From: Tubulanus polymorphus
Lineage: Eukaryota; Nemertea; Palaeonemertea; Tubulaniformes; Tubulanidae
Reading direction: 5' to 3'
DNA length: 64,000 bases
Assembly: GCF_964204645.1 (NCBI RefSeq)
Contig: NC_134025.1
Location: forward strand, 27,000,001-27,064,000
In this document: in pieces, positions 12,901 to 27,900 of the stretch
Layout: each line of letters opens with the position of its first letter
Numbering within the stretch: the first letter of the stretch is position 1
Notes under the pieces: model-generated
Seen by the model: only the letters and a program-made list of their open reading frames with translations
What the model was told of the DNA's origin: nothing
Databases searched by the model: none
Made by a program: the position numbers and the translations under genes

Positions 12901-15900
12901 TTTATCAATGGTTATCACTGACAAGCACTTAGGGTATCATAGCCAGTCAGGGTTTCTATAAAATAACTATTTATTTTCAATAGCACCTGGCAACTGTGTT
13001 TCACATTGGGTTGATTCAATGATAAATTTCACTTTACTTTTCAGTTTCTTCTTTCGTTTCTTCATCATCACTAGTCGGGTAATAAATCACTTGTTCATCG
13101 CTGTCGTCTGTGGCATTATCATCATCATCCTCATCATCGATTCCGGGGCTGTCGAGAAATCGTCTTCTACGAACTTCAGGATCACTGGCTCTATGAACCA
13201 TCGACGGATTACCCTGAAATTCAACAATTTCGTTATACAAACATATGATGGATCGATACCTTGGATTTAGGTCCGAGTGTACTACAGCAGTTTCATATTA
13301 ACCTCTTCATTTGTCGTTCGATCATCTTTTTTAGCTCCCAAAGAAAAGAATTCCTCGTCGTCGTCATCTTCGTCTTCTAGTTGAATAATGGGAACATTTT
13401 TCTGCAAAAGGAGAGTTCAGACATGTATTAACTTACTCCCTAGAAGAGATTTTCCACCAAGTGAGTCTATTATTTCATACTTACTGGAGGTTGCTTGTTG
13501 GACGATAGAACCATAGTTTCTCTACGCATGACGTCGAGTTGACGACACTGATCTTGAAGCACTTCTGGTTCGACTGTAAATCTTCTTCTATCTGCAATCA
13601 CAATTGACATATTTGGTTACACCCTGTAAAGATTGAGATGGATTATTGTGACATACCCAGTACCAACCTTGTGCAGCAGAAAGCGTTAACGCGACTGAAT
13701 TGTTTTCGTCGATAGCGGACTTGATAACGATGCCTTCATTATCGACTCTTTGAGCCCAACGACCTTTCGGGGCTTGAGGACAGCTCATCGGTCCGTTCAG
13801 ATCGATCTCTTCATGAAGTACCTGTAAATGAAATTACAATGTTCATTACATATTCAGGAATATGAGAGACCACTGGATAAGACATGTATCGTGCGAACTG
13901 GAATGAGGGTCATGCAGATCGGGGCCACAAAACATATATCATTTCTTGGAAATTATAATATTATGACAATGTATTACTTTTAGTACATGTACATTAATGT
14001 CATCGCATGCGTTCCGACATGTTTAAGCCATACATGCAATGATTGTTGTTAAATTTATATTTTACACGTAACTTTGACTTGATTATCAACTTTAAAATGT
14101 ATCGAATATAACCACTACATCCCTAATCCATAGCTATCGGAGACAAATTAAGACGTGTCCAATGAAATCATGATCGAAGCAATAGATTGAGTTGTTTTTC
14201 TAATCATATGAAATACCATCATTCTATCCCGTAAATTATCAGCGATATCATTGATTGAAAAGTGCAGTTATCAAATAAATAATCTGAGCCAAAGGTAAAC
14301 AAAAGGTTGAGAACAAGCATTCAGTATTGTGTACTTCAGACTCAGATGATGAGTTAAATCAACAAATTAATACCCATAACACATCCCGTCTCTGAAAGCA
14401 CAACAAACATATATTAGACAAACCATCAACCTGAGCAATAATCCCTGTTCCAGTAATTTATTAACATGCAAACTGTGTACGAATTTATGAACCATTCTAT
14501 CATCAATAAGCTAAAGCTTGACAAAGTGTTTTTTGTTATAAGCAACGTTTCATAACTGACCCTCAATTATTCACTTGTTCAACCAAATCCTTTATAGTCA
14601 TTAGGTACTTAGAGTGAGATATTTCGAATATGTAATAATTGAGAGTTGATTGGGCACAAACCTTATTCCACACAGATGTTGACTCGATACTAGATTGCGG
14701 TATTGATGCCTGGTGGGGTGAAGAAAGTAAACTTCAGTGTATAAACATGCTTAAAAAGCTAGCAATATTAATATGACATATCATAAACAGTTTTTTTAAG
14801 TGCTTCATCGTTTTGAGTGAATATTTCTCAAACCAAAGCAGAAATATATTCCAAGCTTTTAAGCAAGCACTTGTGTGACATTTTACTGTTTGTTATTTCT
14901 TTTTTTTTCCCAATTTACAAAATGACAAATATACATTTTTACATCTTACGAGTTGAACAAAGAATTTTAATGAATGAAACTACTCTAAAAGCGTACTTGA
15001 AGCTACATGAACAGAGGTGTAAATTATTTACAGGAGCAGATTCTGAAAACAGATGAAATGATAAAATTCATGCGGAATTTCATATTCACCGGAATATTCC
15101 TCTTACTCCTACTACTTAGTAATACAGATAAGTTGGATTTATTTGGAAATCTCTCTTCAAAAAGCTCAAACTTATCATATATTACTTTATTTCATTTACC
15201 AAAAGATATCCTAAGATGGGGACTTTGCGTGGAAAATACCAAAACCATTGTGTGAAAGGAAATAATGACGATTTCATTGCAAAAACCTGCATCTTAAATA
15301 ATGAATGATGTAAAAATTTGAAATTTTCGTAAGATAAGTGAAAAAGATTTAAAATCCTGCACCATCGGAATGAACAAGCCCACCCATCATTTCTACGGTC
15401 ACAGTTGAATGAACTACCTTAGTCAGACCTACGAGAACTTATTCTAAATGAAATAGCTGTAGGGGACTAATCCATCAGGAAAACCCACCTCAACTCACAG
15501 TTACAGACATGAGGCAACCATGATGGGAGAAAACATGTGCATCAATAATATTTGTAGAACGGTGGTTGGTGTTAAAGAACTAGTATGGTACAAATGGTAG
15601 GTTAGGGAAACTATTATCATTATGTTGTGTATTTCATGGTTGCCCCAGTCCTAATAGGATCAGGATATGAATACAATGATTGAACAGAAGCGACGTATCT
15701 GACGATGAATGTCAGAATAAGGGAATATTTGCAATATACATGAATGATATCTTACTCTGCGCTGGGCATAATCTGGTGATGAAATATGTCCTTTTAGTAA
15801 CTGTAAATGAATATAAACATGCATTCAGGTTAGTTGCCTGCAGAACTTTCGAAGCATTTCATTTCAATTCTCTTCAACTGAAAACAGCGAGAATTATGAA

Positions 15901-18900
15901 ATCTTTTTTTAGTGGCAGCAGTGTTCTGTTAGTTACAAAGCGTTCACCACTATTCCAATAGTTTTAGAAGTTCCGTATGTAAATAGGCAATATACAGAAA
16001 TATACATAAAAAGCTGATAAGCCCCAGCAGTAGAGAACAACGCTATTCAAATTCTTTTTCAGTATTATGAAAATCTATATCACATGCTTCTAGTTCAGTT
16101 TTAAGACATACACCAAATGGCTTACACAAATTGGATTTATATTTAGTGGTTTAAATTGTGCTGCATGGCACCTTCCTAGTAGTCAAACCAGTAGTAAGCT
16201 ATCAGAAGTAGAAAATAAAGAAATTTTATCCTGAAATCAAATCAGGGAAGGTTTTGCTGAAACTAAAAAATATAAAATAGCGCAACCAAAGATTTACTAA
16301 AAATATGTAACTTATATAATATAAAATATCATTAAGTCAGTCAGAATACTCAGTGTAGGATACAAAGTTATTGTTAATCAAGTCAACCCATTGAAATCTA
16401 CAACTGAAAAATTATTTCAAATCCTAGATGATTTCAAATAGTTGTTCACGCACAGATCCTCGTTGAAATACAACCACAAAGGACAAACTTTCAATGGGTC
16501 AACGTAATGCTAAACACACAGACACACGCATGTGTGGGGAACTTACTGATCTAAAAGATGCCCTTCGCGGGGTACTATCAAGAGATTTTATCTGTAAGTC
16601 AAGGTTTTAAATGAGCGTAAACGGGAGAATAGAAAAACAGTGTGCGGCATCTCGAAAAACCGAACTCGGTGAAAAGGTCGTCACCATGCTATTATATATC
16701 AGAGAAATACATATAAAACATCATTACGTAATAAATTGATCATCAATCAATCAATGAAATAAACAATATTCTCATCGACGTAACAAACAATATCGCAGTT
16801 TTTGCAGATTGTTAGTGCATTATTGCTGCGATGCCGAGGCAAGTAAAGCAGGCTTCAGCAAGGCAAGTAATATTGTTCATTCTGTAGTTGATAAATGATG
16901 GCTCTGTTTAATCTACACCTAATACCTTGATGTGGCACTACAGAATACAACATCCAAATATCCCTAAACGTGTCAAATATATAATAAACTCAGTCTATCC
17001 TGAATACAGCACCTGTTTTTTAGCCCAAGCTGGAAGCTGAGTCACATTGAAACTGTATTCCACATCTTCACCTTCGAGGGGAGTACGAGTAGGTGTATTT
17101 GTGCTATTTGAAGGACGTTCGTAATGTTGAATCGGTATATCTACTTTCCTGAAAGAGATGAATTAGATTAACCATAATGCTGATAATTTTTTGTATGAAT
17201 TTGTGATTATTATTTCAGTTTTCAGTTCATTTACTTTTCTTCCATTTTCTGTTGCAATTTCTGTCCATCAGTTATATCCTGTTGTTTCAGAGCTTCTCTG
17301 CGCATTTTCATCTGTTCAGTGAATTCCGGATGTAACTTCCATATATAAATACAACTATAAAGAGACAGAGACAGAGTTGTTAGAGAATAAAATCATACGC
17401 AAAACCTCATGAAATGTCTCGGTCGGGAAGATGTAAAGATCTTGAATGAACGTACCTATCACCCGCTACAGTAATCAGATGTTTCAGATCATTAGTAAAC
17501 TGAAGACCGGGTGCGATCTCAGAATGGGCGTACATCGACGCCACGCAATCCCCGGACATGAAATCTATGATCGATAGATTCTTATCGGAGCTGCTCGTAG
17601 CTGCGTATCTACCAGTCGGATCTAACTGTACTTTTACCAATGTACCGTCATCTCCCAGTGTACCTTTATAACATTTACGCTGTTTACCAGTGCGTACGTT
17701 GTATATCCTTGAGAACGGGAAAAAATATGTCAAGACTTCCAATTATGGTGTCAAATACTACTCATTCTTTGAGAATTGAAAACTACTTGAATCCTAATAT
17801 CAGTAAATAAATAATGCAATATTGTATGAAGAAATGTAGGAACAAGGAGCTAAGGGTTGATTGATTACCTGATGTTTCGATCTTGGCAAGCAGTGGCAAC
17901 AAATCTATTTGTAGGATCTACACCCATGTCATACAGAGTTGTTTTTTCAGCTAGGTTGTGATTTAGTGAAAACTGTAATGTATCCGTCTCAGGATTCTGA
18001 AAAGAATACATTTAGATCATCAGTGCAACCAAAGAAGAAATCAAAACGCAAGCGAAGTAGTATTGATTTGCGAGTACGTGGACTTACAATCTGAGCTGTA
18101 CGAAACAGAAGAGATTTGTCAGCTCCGCAGCTGAGCATCCTCAATTGGTTGTCATTACTAGCGAATCTCACAGCGGTAATACTGGCCGAATGATCATCTA
18201 TAGTCTGCAGGAGCGTATAATCTTTCTTCACATCGAACACGTGAATCAAACGATCTCTACTGGCAGTAGCGAGCAATTGCATCGGATCTTCTAAAATTAT
18301 CCGAGAAATGAACGAAACTATAACATTTTACATTACTTAAGAATTGACTAGTTCTAGGAATTGTGGGCTGCTTACTCTGCTTCGAAACATTGTATTCTAA
18401 ACATAGTACTTCACTATCGTGAGCTTCGATCAGGCACATCTCATTCATAAAGTGTAAACTGTGAATTCTTCAAGTAAAAACAGAATTTTAAGATTAAAAT
18501 CATTTTAAAATTAAGGCTGTAACGGTTTATAGCGTAAAACAAATGACATTTTTCAAACCTGATATTTCCGGTTCGGTCTCCTGATGCTAAATGACTTCCA
18601 TCAGGACTGATTTTTATTGTGCGAATACCATTTTTACCGTCATACGAAGTGTCAGTTTTATCAGTTCCACCAGCTGAAAGAAATGAAGTTATCAATAGTT
18701 ATTACCCGAACTAATTCATTCACTGACTGCGTATGTAATGATGAAATTAGAGGGACATACATACCTGGATTATAATCTACATCACAGATAAAGTTCAAAT
18801 CTTCATCAGTATAAATCACTTTTAATAAATCCTAGAAATCATTGAAATGCAGGCAATTAAAACTATTCATTCTACTGCTTAAAGTAATCAAATAAAAAAA

Positions 18901-21900
18901 GGCGAGTGGATGTTTAACTTACATTGCTATATATATTTCGTTTGAGCCCGGACTCAGCGTTCATGTGAGGATCGAGGTTCCAGATTCTGATCGTATCATC
19001 ACTAGAACAGGTCATGAATGTACCAGGAGGTAGCGCCGCCTTGCTCTCATCAGCCAGCTCAGGGTACGTCTAAAATTAGAACGAATCATTCTATGTATAC
19101 GTCTTGCTATCGCTTGATCAGTTGTAATTGAGCAGAGAATAGTACAAACAATTACAGCGTAAGATTGAGAATAGAATTACTTCACGGAGAACCAGGAACT
19201 GGCTTATCTCGAACGGATTTCTATTTCTCGTTACACTAAACAAAAGATAGTGTATTTTCTTTGAAACTGTTTTCTTACCTCGACGTTCCAAACGCAATGA
19301 CTATGATAAAGATAGGACTGAAATTTGCCGATCTTTTTCACATCTTTGATGTCCCATACGTATAAACTGTGGTCGGTATAAACGCAGGTCAATTTTTTAT
19401 TCGTGTTGTCATAACAGCAGGCAATCACATCGGGAAACTTAGCTGAATTACCGTGGGTCGTCATATGGCTGAAAAATCAACAGAATAGACATTGATTTTT
19501 GTTCTATTTCTAATAATAGACTATAGACTAATATGTCTGTCTGTTGAGGCATGTATTTTACCTGGGATCAAGGCCTGCAGCAATGTCTACTCCTATATAG
19601 TGAGGACGTGGCAACGTAGCTAAGAAATGCAAAGTGTAAGGACTGAAAATGCGAACTATACCCTCAGCGCATCCGATGAATATGTGATTTTCACCGGTTG
19701 TAATACAATTGGCGCTTTTCGTCTGAAAATATAAGAACGAGAACCTATCAACCTTACTTAACAAACTAAACAAGAAATAGGTTAAATGTTACCAATAGAT
19801 TTCCTATACATCCTCCTATTGACATTAACAGATGCACTTCATCATTTTTATCACCGATATAAAAATAGGATTCATAGTCAGGAGTTCAAATTACAGTGAA
19901 ACAGTCATTAAACATGACGGTAGGGAGCTTTAATATTTAAACAATCATCTTCACTTTGGAAATAGAAATCATGCCAGCAGTTCTTGAAAATGAATTGATA
20001 TGAAGTAACCACAAGATGAGCGGAGAGTTTTTCAATTAAACGAGAAAATGATACTTTATGACTCACCCGTAATTCAACCCATTTATCGAGTAGCCGTTTG
20101 TCATTGAATTCGCACAATAATCCCGACTGCGTTATACAGTATGTACTTTCACTATTTTCACCCTTTCCACAAGCCACATCCGTGAAGTAGTTGTTTCTCT
20201 GTTCGCCCAATATTCCCGAGCGTCCATTAAGCACCGCAGTTTCTTTTATCTAAAATATTACGATTAACATCAAAATTAACTTACGATAATCCTTTTTGAT
20301 AAAAAAAATAAAAAAATATCTGCATAACATGCATACTTATATTGATTCCTGTTAGTGTTGAGCGATGTGAATTTGATAGCGAGTGAATGAATTTGATATT
20401 TTTAATTCAAACTTAATTAGTGTTAAATTACAAATTCCACGAACTAGAGCATCAAATATACAGTTGTAATTGATTTGAATGTCCGTGCTGTATTCGCTAT
20501 TAGAGCTATGATGAGTTATGATAGCCGAATAATGTCTGTTTTTGATAAAATCGTTACTCACCCTAGACTTTGTTGCAACTAAGTACCAAAATTTAACATG
20601 CCGATTGCCTACTGTGACGAAATAACTACCATCTTGAGAAAATGCAACATTATTGACCTGTAAGATAATTCATAATTCTAGATCAGTCATTTTCTCATTG
20701 AGTTAAGAATTTTTTTCTTTTTTTGAAGGGTACAATTTTTTTCATATAGGAAAAAATGGGGTATCATATGTTTGGTAAAAAGAAAGCCTTTTTTCACTCG
20801 AATAAAGCTTGTGGGTAAATAAACCACACATCTAGATCGCGTTCACAAAATTTTCTAAAACTTTCGCTCCTCAATTAGCTCTTATATTTGCACAGCGCTC
20901 AGAGGCTAAGAACTCTATTTCCTCGAGTTGAATGAGAGCTTCTTATTCAATAAGACCTGGTTTTTTTCAGTGTTATTCGAACACTTGTTTCTACGAAGCA
21001 AACGTACAATCAGTAACACACAGACAGGAAGCTGTTGCACGGATGACATTATATTTCTGGTGGATGTGGTATAATAAAGGAGCGGTCAAATATGACATAG
21101 AAATTTGTCAAATTATGAATACCCAAAGCGACCAAACCCTACAACATAAAGATTTTAGCGGCATATGATTTTTTTGCTGTGTGTCGGTATTAATCGGTTC
21201 CCATGATCGTGACATTAATGTGTGGCGCTTCGGAAGGTTCTAAAATACATATCTGTCAAGTACTGACGACAACATTTTGTTCGTTTGTTACAAATTTCCT
21301 CATAAATCATTTCAAAAGAAAAGCGTACACACACAATACGAATACATAGTTTACAATACGTAGTATTGACTTCAACGGAGTTAAGCAGTACTTCTAACAG
21401 GTAGACGGGAAATATATCTCAACAACCTCATAAAACCTCGATGAACGCAAACATCAAATGAAAACTTCCGTCAATTGAACTGTTTCCGATGAGTAATCAT
21501 GTCGAACGTGCAATAACAAAATCGTCAAAGTAGCGCGTGAAGGATATCAATTAATCTAAACCTAAAACTGTCTTTTCATAAGGATCGGCTCCCGGATTAT
21601 CAAAACTGTCAACACATCCGATCAAAAATCTTTTGGCCGTAACACGTCGGATTTCATGCCTACTCTATAAACTTTCATGTATTTTAGGCAATAAGTTGAT
21701 ATTGGCAGCGAGATACCATCTGCCACCGCGTTAACTAAAATTGATTTTATTTTTACAGATACATACATAGGATATAGATATTCGTTGTAACGTTATAACG
21801 TCATTAATTCACGTCGTGGTATTAGCGATTAAATTGATCGCATCGAGAAGATTAACACACAAATTTTCAGGTCCATTAAGCTTTAGAATGAAAGGCGCAA

Positions 21901-24900
21901 ACACTAAAACTGTTGATAGCGTTCTTAGTTAAAATTTATGGAAAACTTATGAAACGTATTTCGAAGCGCAGTTACTGAGGGCTTAAAGCGTTACAACAGG
22001 GTGGCCACTTTCTACCATTTTACAAATTCCCCCCAGTTTTCCCTGATTTTTCCATGTAACAACACAAAATTCCCCCTGAGTGAATGCAAGAAATTTCTAG
22101 GTTTAAAACGCCACAGTAGAATCTATTCATTTCTAATGAATTGCGTATTGATAAAGAAACCAGTGGATAATAACATCCAAATTCTCTGAGTTTTCCCTGA
22201 TTTTTTTTTTTCTGATTCCCTGAGTTTTGCAGGTCAGTGGCCAACCCCTGCACTAGTCAGACGCCAAATGAGCCACAACTGGAGCTCATTTGTGTCTCAA
22301 AATGGTAACTAGCCTAATATTGCACCAATGTCATTACAAATCATTGAATTCTGAAATTCGGTACTCAAGACATAGTTCGGTTGTATTTTTTCAGTGAATG
22401 ATTATAGTACATTAATGACGCAAGTCATAAAAGGAAGGAACATAGACGCGAGTCATAATAATACTGCGCGAAACATAACCTGAGGGTAAAATTGAAGTCG
22501 ATAATATCAGTGAACTATTTATTATCTAGCCGCGTATTAGTCGACACTTTTTGAAAACTGTATTAGTTTCAAGCTGTGAAAATGGTCGCGTTTCACAATG
22601 AATATCGGCTTTGAAAACATGACTGAACTATAATGTCTGCAAATTTGATACAGAATACACTTTTTAAACGACTCACAAATACGGTAATTACCGGTCCCCA
22701 ACGATTGTTAATCATTCTCCTATATAAACATTCGTCGACGAGACTTAAGAAACGTTTTTCAATCGCTAAAAAGGATAAGGCAATTTAGTTCAATAAGTAC
22801 TTTGGCAATAAGCCAATATTACCAATACGTCGCTTGGTATTCTGCTTGGTATTCTTCTTATGGGTTGGGATGAATTTTTTCTACTTTCACTCAATGGTGT
22901 GTAACAAACCCTCCTAATTCTTTTAGGTTTGTTTCTAATCCGGCTGCCTCGGGAGAAAGTTTAAGATTTCTAGGAAATTAGTCGAAATAAGACGCGTTGA
23001 CAGAACTATCGCGTTGAAAGGTTTAATAGACGTCCTGTGAATCCATGTTTGAGGACTCAAAGAATCACCATGCTGTTCGCGTGTACACTTGAGTTTTTTT
23101 TATATATTTAGAACAACTTCTACTACGTATACAACTCTGCTTGACAGAATTCCACGGCGAAAAAAATTTTCCTTCAAATCCTAAATCGAAGCCTGACATT
23201 ACCATACCACATGTAAGACCAATAACATAATGAAATCACAACAAACAGCCACTCCAACTTATTATACCAGCTACAAAATGCTTTCAGAAGTTTAACAAAT
23301 GGCTAATAAAAGGTTATCGAAATCACGAGGCATTTACTGCTAATGAGAAATAATAAACTATGCTTCAACTGAACAGGGTCACAATTAATTACTATAATAA
23401 CATTAACCTTATAATAATCGTCTTACGGAACTGTACTTCTTCTGAATGACCACTGGCCAAAGTAAAACGAGCACCATAACAGCGGACACGAGCCCTGGGA
23501 AATTCAGTTATCTGAATTGCAATCTTTTTGAGTTCAGTTCCAATTTCTTTTTTGAAGTTACCCACATACTTTGATTCGCGTTGATTTACACGACAAGGTG
23601 ACAATGTCGCTCATTAAGGATTAACGAGAATCAAAAGCACTGATTGAACAGATATAGGTCGAGGCTATAAAGAAAATCTATCAGCGAAACTATGTTAATT
23701 ATAACGTTTACTAATCAAAAAAAAAATAATGCACCGGTCATTTATCAACATATGCCTGGATTCAACAGGAATTTCTTCTACAGTCTTTGATTAAAATCAC
23801 AGAAATATAAATCTCGACTAAGCCTCAATGCCACTAAAATATGTGACAAAAAGTGTTTTTCAATTCACCATTGTCCAAGTATACAAACATACGCATTAAA
23901 CACTGCCTATTAAAACGTAAAGTATGTGACAGAATAGCCCGGTATATCAGAGAGATTGTCTGATGTCTAGAGATAATTTTTGCTGAATAGCCGATAAATT
24001 ACCGTTCGTACACTGTATTGATCGGGATAGGAGGTTACGTTTTGAGGACGATACTTACTTTCGCTGACACTTTATTCGAAGCGAATTTAGTATTGGCTCT
24101 CCAGTTCCATACATTCACCATCATATCATGTTGGGATCCGATGGAAACGATGTGTTTCATGTTGGGTGAAAATGCCTGAAATTCGGATTTAAACGATGTA
24201 CAATCGATAGACAGTGGTGGGGAAAACAACCTGAAAGGGAATTCGTGTTAACGTCTGTAAACAAGGCAAATTGATTTGCATCAGTGTAGGCTAATACAGG
24301 AACGGATCCAGGCCGAAAAAAGGGGTTCACCTAACATGAAAAGAGCAATCTTAGTCATGGTGCAAGTGTCTTGCAGGAGGGTAATGTCTTGGAGTCCTCC
24401 CTCAGTAAAATTATAAAAATTTAGGTACAGTTTTATTTTATCTTAATGCATATTAGATCAAGATCAGCACAGGAGATTAGCCTGTATCAAGTGGATTTTC
24501 AAAAGGGCATCACATAGTGAACCAGCATCAACATGCAACGTGTTCCTTACCACGCAATTAATACCGAACTTATGTCCAGCAAATTCCGCGACAACATTCT
24601 TCTCTTCCATATCCCAAACACGGACATGTGGCTGGTGTCCACACTGAAATAAAACAAAATATATGATGTCATCTTCAAATTAACATTACATCACTAGGAA
24701 AAAAACCATTGTTTTGGTTACTTAATTCACGATAGTTTCCAATTAACCGGATTTTTATATTCGAAACAATTGTCATACACAATTTAGACATCCAGGTTAG
24801 GTTACAATTACACATCATTAGGTCAGAATTAATAGTCTCACATATTAACAAATGACGAAGAAGTGATAGAAATATATTCTATAATTTCGAAGTAAATATC

Positions 24901-27900
24901 GGTAGGTTTTTTGTTAGTAATTTGCCAAAAAAAATACAACAATTTTTTCATATAAGGAGATTACTCTGTGTACACGTACAGATCGTATTTTGTTTTACTG
25001 CAATGAAATGATAACCGACATATCTAGATGATAACAGGTCCAGGGTCGGATAGAATCAGACAACATAATAACGTTAACCATGCAAAAACATCAGCTTCAG
25101 TTACGCATTCTGAATACAGTATTTCATAGTTCATCGAAACTTAAAAAGTGATCAGTGAAAAAAGTGATGAAAACAATGTCTAGTTTTAAATCACGTGAAG
25201 CTTATCATTCGCGGAACGCTTTAATGCATTCAAAAGAAATGATTGAAAGATATGAATGTTTCTTCTTCGCAAAAACAAATCAGTCTCAGAAACACGGATC
25301 AAATGTTCAAGGTGAGATTATTTTGCACTGAGAACGAGCTGAGAATATGTACAATTTTATAACTGTTTGCAATACCAGTAGATGAAGCATGCTATTTATA
25401 CAGAATGGACCGTCTGGGAAATCTATGCCTGACCTTTCAGTTCAAATGTTTCAGTACATATCGGTTTAATCTTAAAACGCTTTAAGCAAGAACATATTCA
25501 GAGCATGATTGAGACATGACTGGTGACAATAAAGAAAACTCTGTAGTAAAATTTACCTAAAATTTCTGCCGAGTTTGTTTTGTTAATAGTTACTGATATG
25601 CATTTCAATGTCTTGAACTTTCAAAAGCAAAGCCAAGAATTCAGTGAGTATTTGTGTTCATTTCGGGCGAGATCACGGAACAAAAGACAGCTCAATACAA
25701 GTATAAACAGTATTCGCGTGAGATGAAAGTGAAACAATGTTAGGTTATTTCAACAGTTGGTAGATTTCCCTGGTAAACAGCACCTATTTTAGAAGGTGAT
25801 TTTGCCGAGAATACCCGTATACCGACACAATTAGCAATGTTGGCAAAACAGGGGACCTCGTAAACTGTATCATAAAACGATACAGTTTAGTAATAACATT
25901 TGTTTCGCTTCTTGAGATAAATGCGGAAGAAATAGATAATTTTGTTTCTTTCGAGCAGTGGAAAGATCGAATTCCCAGGGAAATCTAGCCAGTTGCGCTC
26001 AGTCAGTTGCGGCGTGTAATATATACAAACCTTTAAACTCCTGCAATTTTTCTACGAAAAACATATCGCGGATGAACATGTTAAATTTGAAACGTTTCTA
26101 ACACTGAAATTCGTAAATTTAACCATGCTGCTGCGGATATCAACGGAACTCCTTACCTCTCCAGTGACAACATATTTGCCATCAGGTGATATACACACTG
26201 CCGATATTGACTTTTTAACTGTGTTTATGATATGACTTTGTCGATTTTTCCTCGCGTTCAGAAAAATGAGTACACATCTGAAAATAGAACGATAACGATA
26301 AATGAATAGATCACTTCGGAAATAATTCAAGAGATGATAAATTCAAGTACATGTAGTAGGAATGATAGCGATTACGGGATACTACTCCAATCTACGGACT
26401 GATTGACAGGGTACTGACCTAGCCTGGGTAATGGTTTTAATTCAAGTTTTGAATCTAACATGAAAACTATTTCAGGTTAAGAGGGTTTGATAAATGTGTC
26501 CTGCTTGAGAAATTCGCTGAAATATTCACAAGATAAAGTGAGCCGGTAAAAATGATATAACAAACATCTTTATTCTATTCTGATGGCGAGACTGAAATTC
26601 TGTCTGAGACGCATGAGACAAGAATTGCAGTAAATGGATTTTAAAAAGTTGCCAGACACAATATTTCTTGACGATCTTAAAAAGAGACTTTCGGCCTGCC
26701 AAGACAAATTCATGGATTGTTCCGTTTCAATGAAAAACCGCACGATTACAACGAAAAACTTTCTAAGAAATAACAAAGAAAATATTATTGAAAGAAACAG
26801 GATTTTAATGTTAAACGTTTCTTTTAAAAAGAGAAAATTCAAATAATTGCGTCACTGAAATCAGGCGGGGATTAGTGTGTACGGTAGGTAGTGTATTCAC
26901 TGCTAGAATGCCGAAGAAATGTGAATTTCAGAGACAAGTTACAAAGAACCGATAACTTTATAAACACGCCTCAAATATAGAATACAATGTTCGTTTTAAA
27001 TTCAAACCTCACGGAATAAAACGTCTCCATTATAACCATTAAACACCTTGCATTGTGCGCCAGGAAAAAAGTGTCGTCTTTCTAGGAAATTTCCACGCAA
27101 AAAAGTCCGCCATATCGCCGACTGTTGTATAGAATTTAGCGCTAGAAAAACATCGGAATAATAAACCGTGTCTGAGGCGTTTCGAAATTTATCAAATAAA
27201 CCAAATCATCCGGAATAATACGCGAACTTAGAAGAACTTCATTAAACCAACAACTTTCTAAAGTCTACAGTCGATTCAGACGATTATACTTCACAGACCC
27301 ATTATCGTATTTCTTCTACTTCTTTACTTTACAGCGAAAAATCAAAAATCTATTATTGATTCACCCAATAAGCGTTGTGAGGTAAGATTCATCAACAAGC
27401 CCGGTGAAGAACAGCGGTTTCCGATTAGCCTGCTAAGAAAACTAAACCCCAAGTTTTCAACCCAACTCAGCAAAAAAATACTGAGATATAAGAGTTGAAA
27501 GGGAACCAACCATAGAGCTTTTTCGTAAAAACAAAAGACTTGCACATTCTGGAAAACAGTTTTAGCCGACGAATATTCTTGGAGTCAAATGAGATAACAT
27601 GTGAAATAAGTTGCTCAATTGTTGACATCGATTAAGCATTGAATTTCGTAATTATTCAGTAAATAAAACAGTGGGAAACAATACTGGAAATCATTAATCT
27701 AACACATACAACAATACCAGCTTCATAATATCCGAGGAGAGAACTGCACTGCCATATACTGCTGTAAACCCAGACATACAAGTATCGACCCAACCACTTG
27801 TCAGAGTGAAAACATCTGATATGTCGAATGATTTTACTGTGAAATTTGCGCCTACGTGAATCAAGATCAGATATAAACATGCTTATATAGGTAATACACA

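Noticed and set aside
23392-23604. Minus-strand 70-codon ORF in the 3.4 kb MAPKBP1 intron
   Set aside because: It does not fit between the flanking WD40 exons, which already join in phase, and has no recognisable content.
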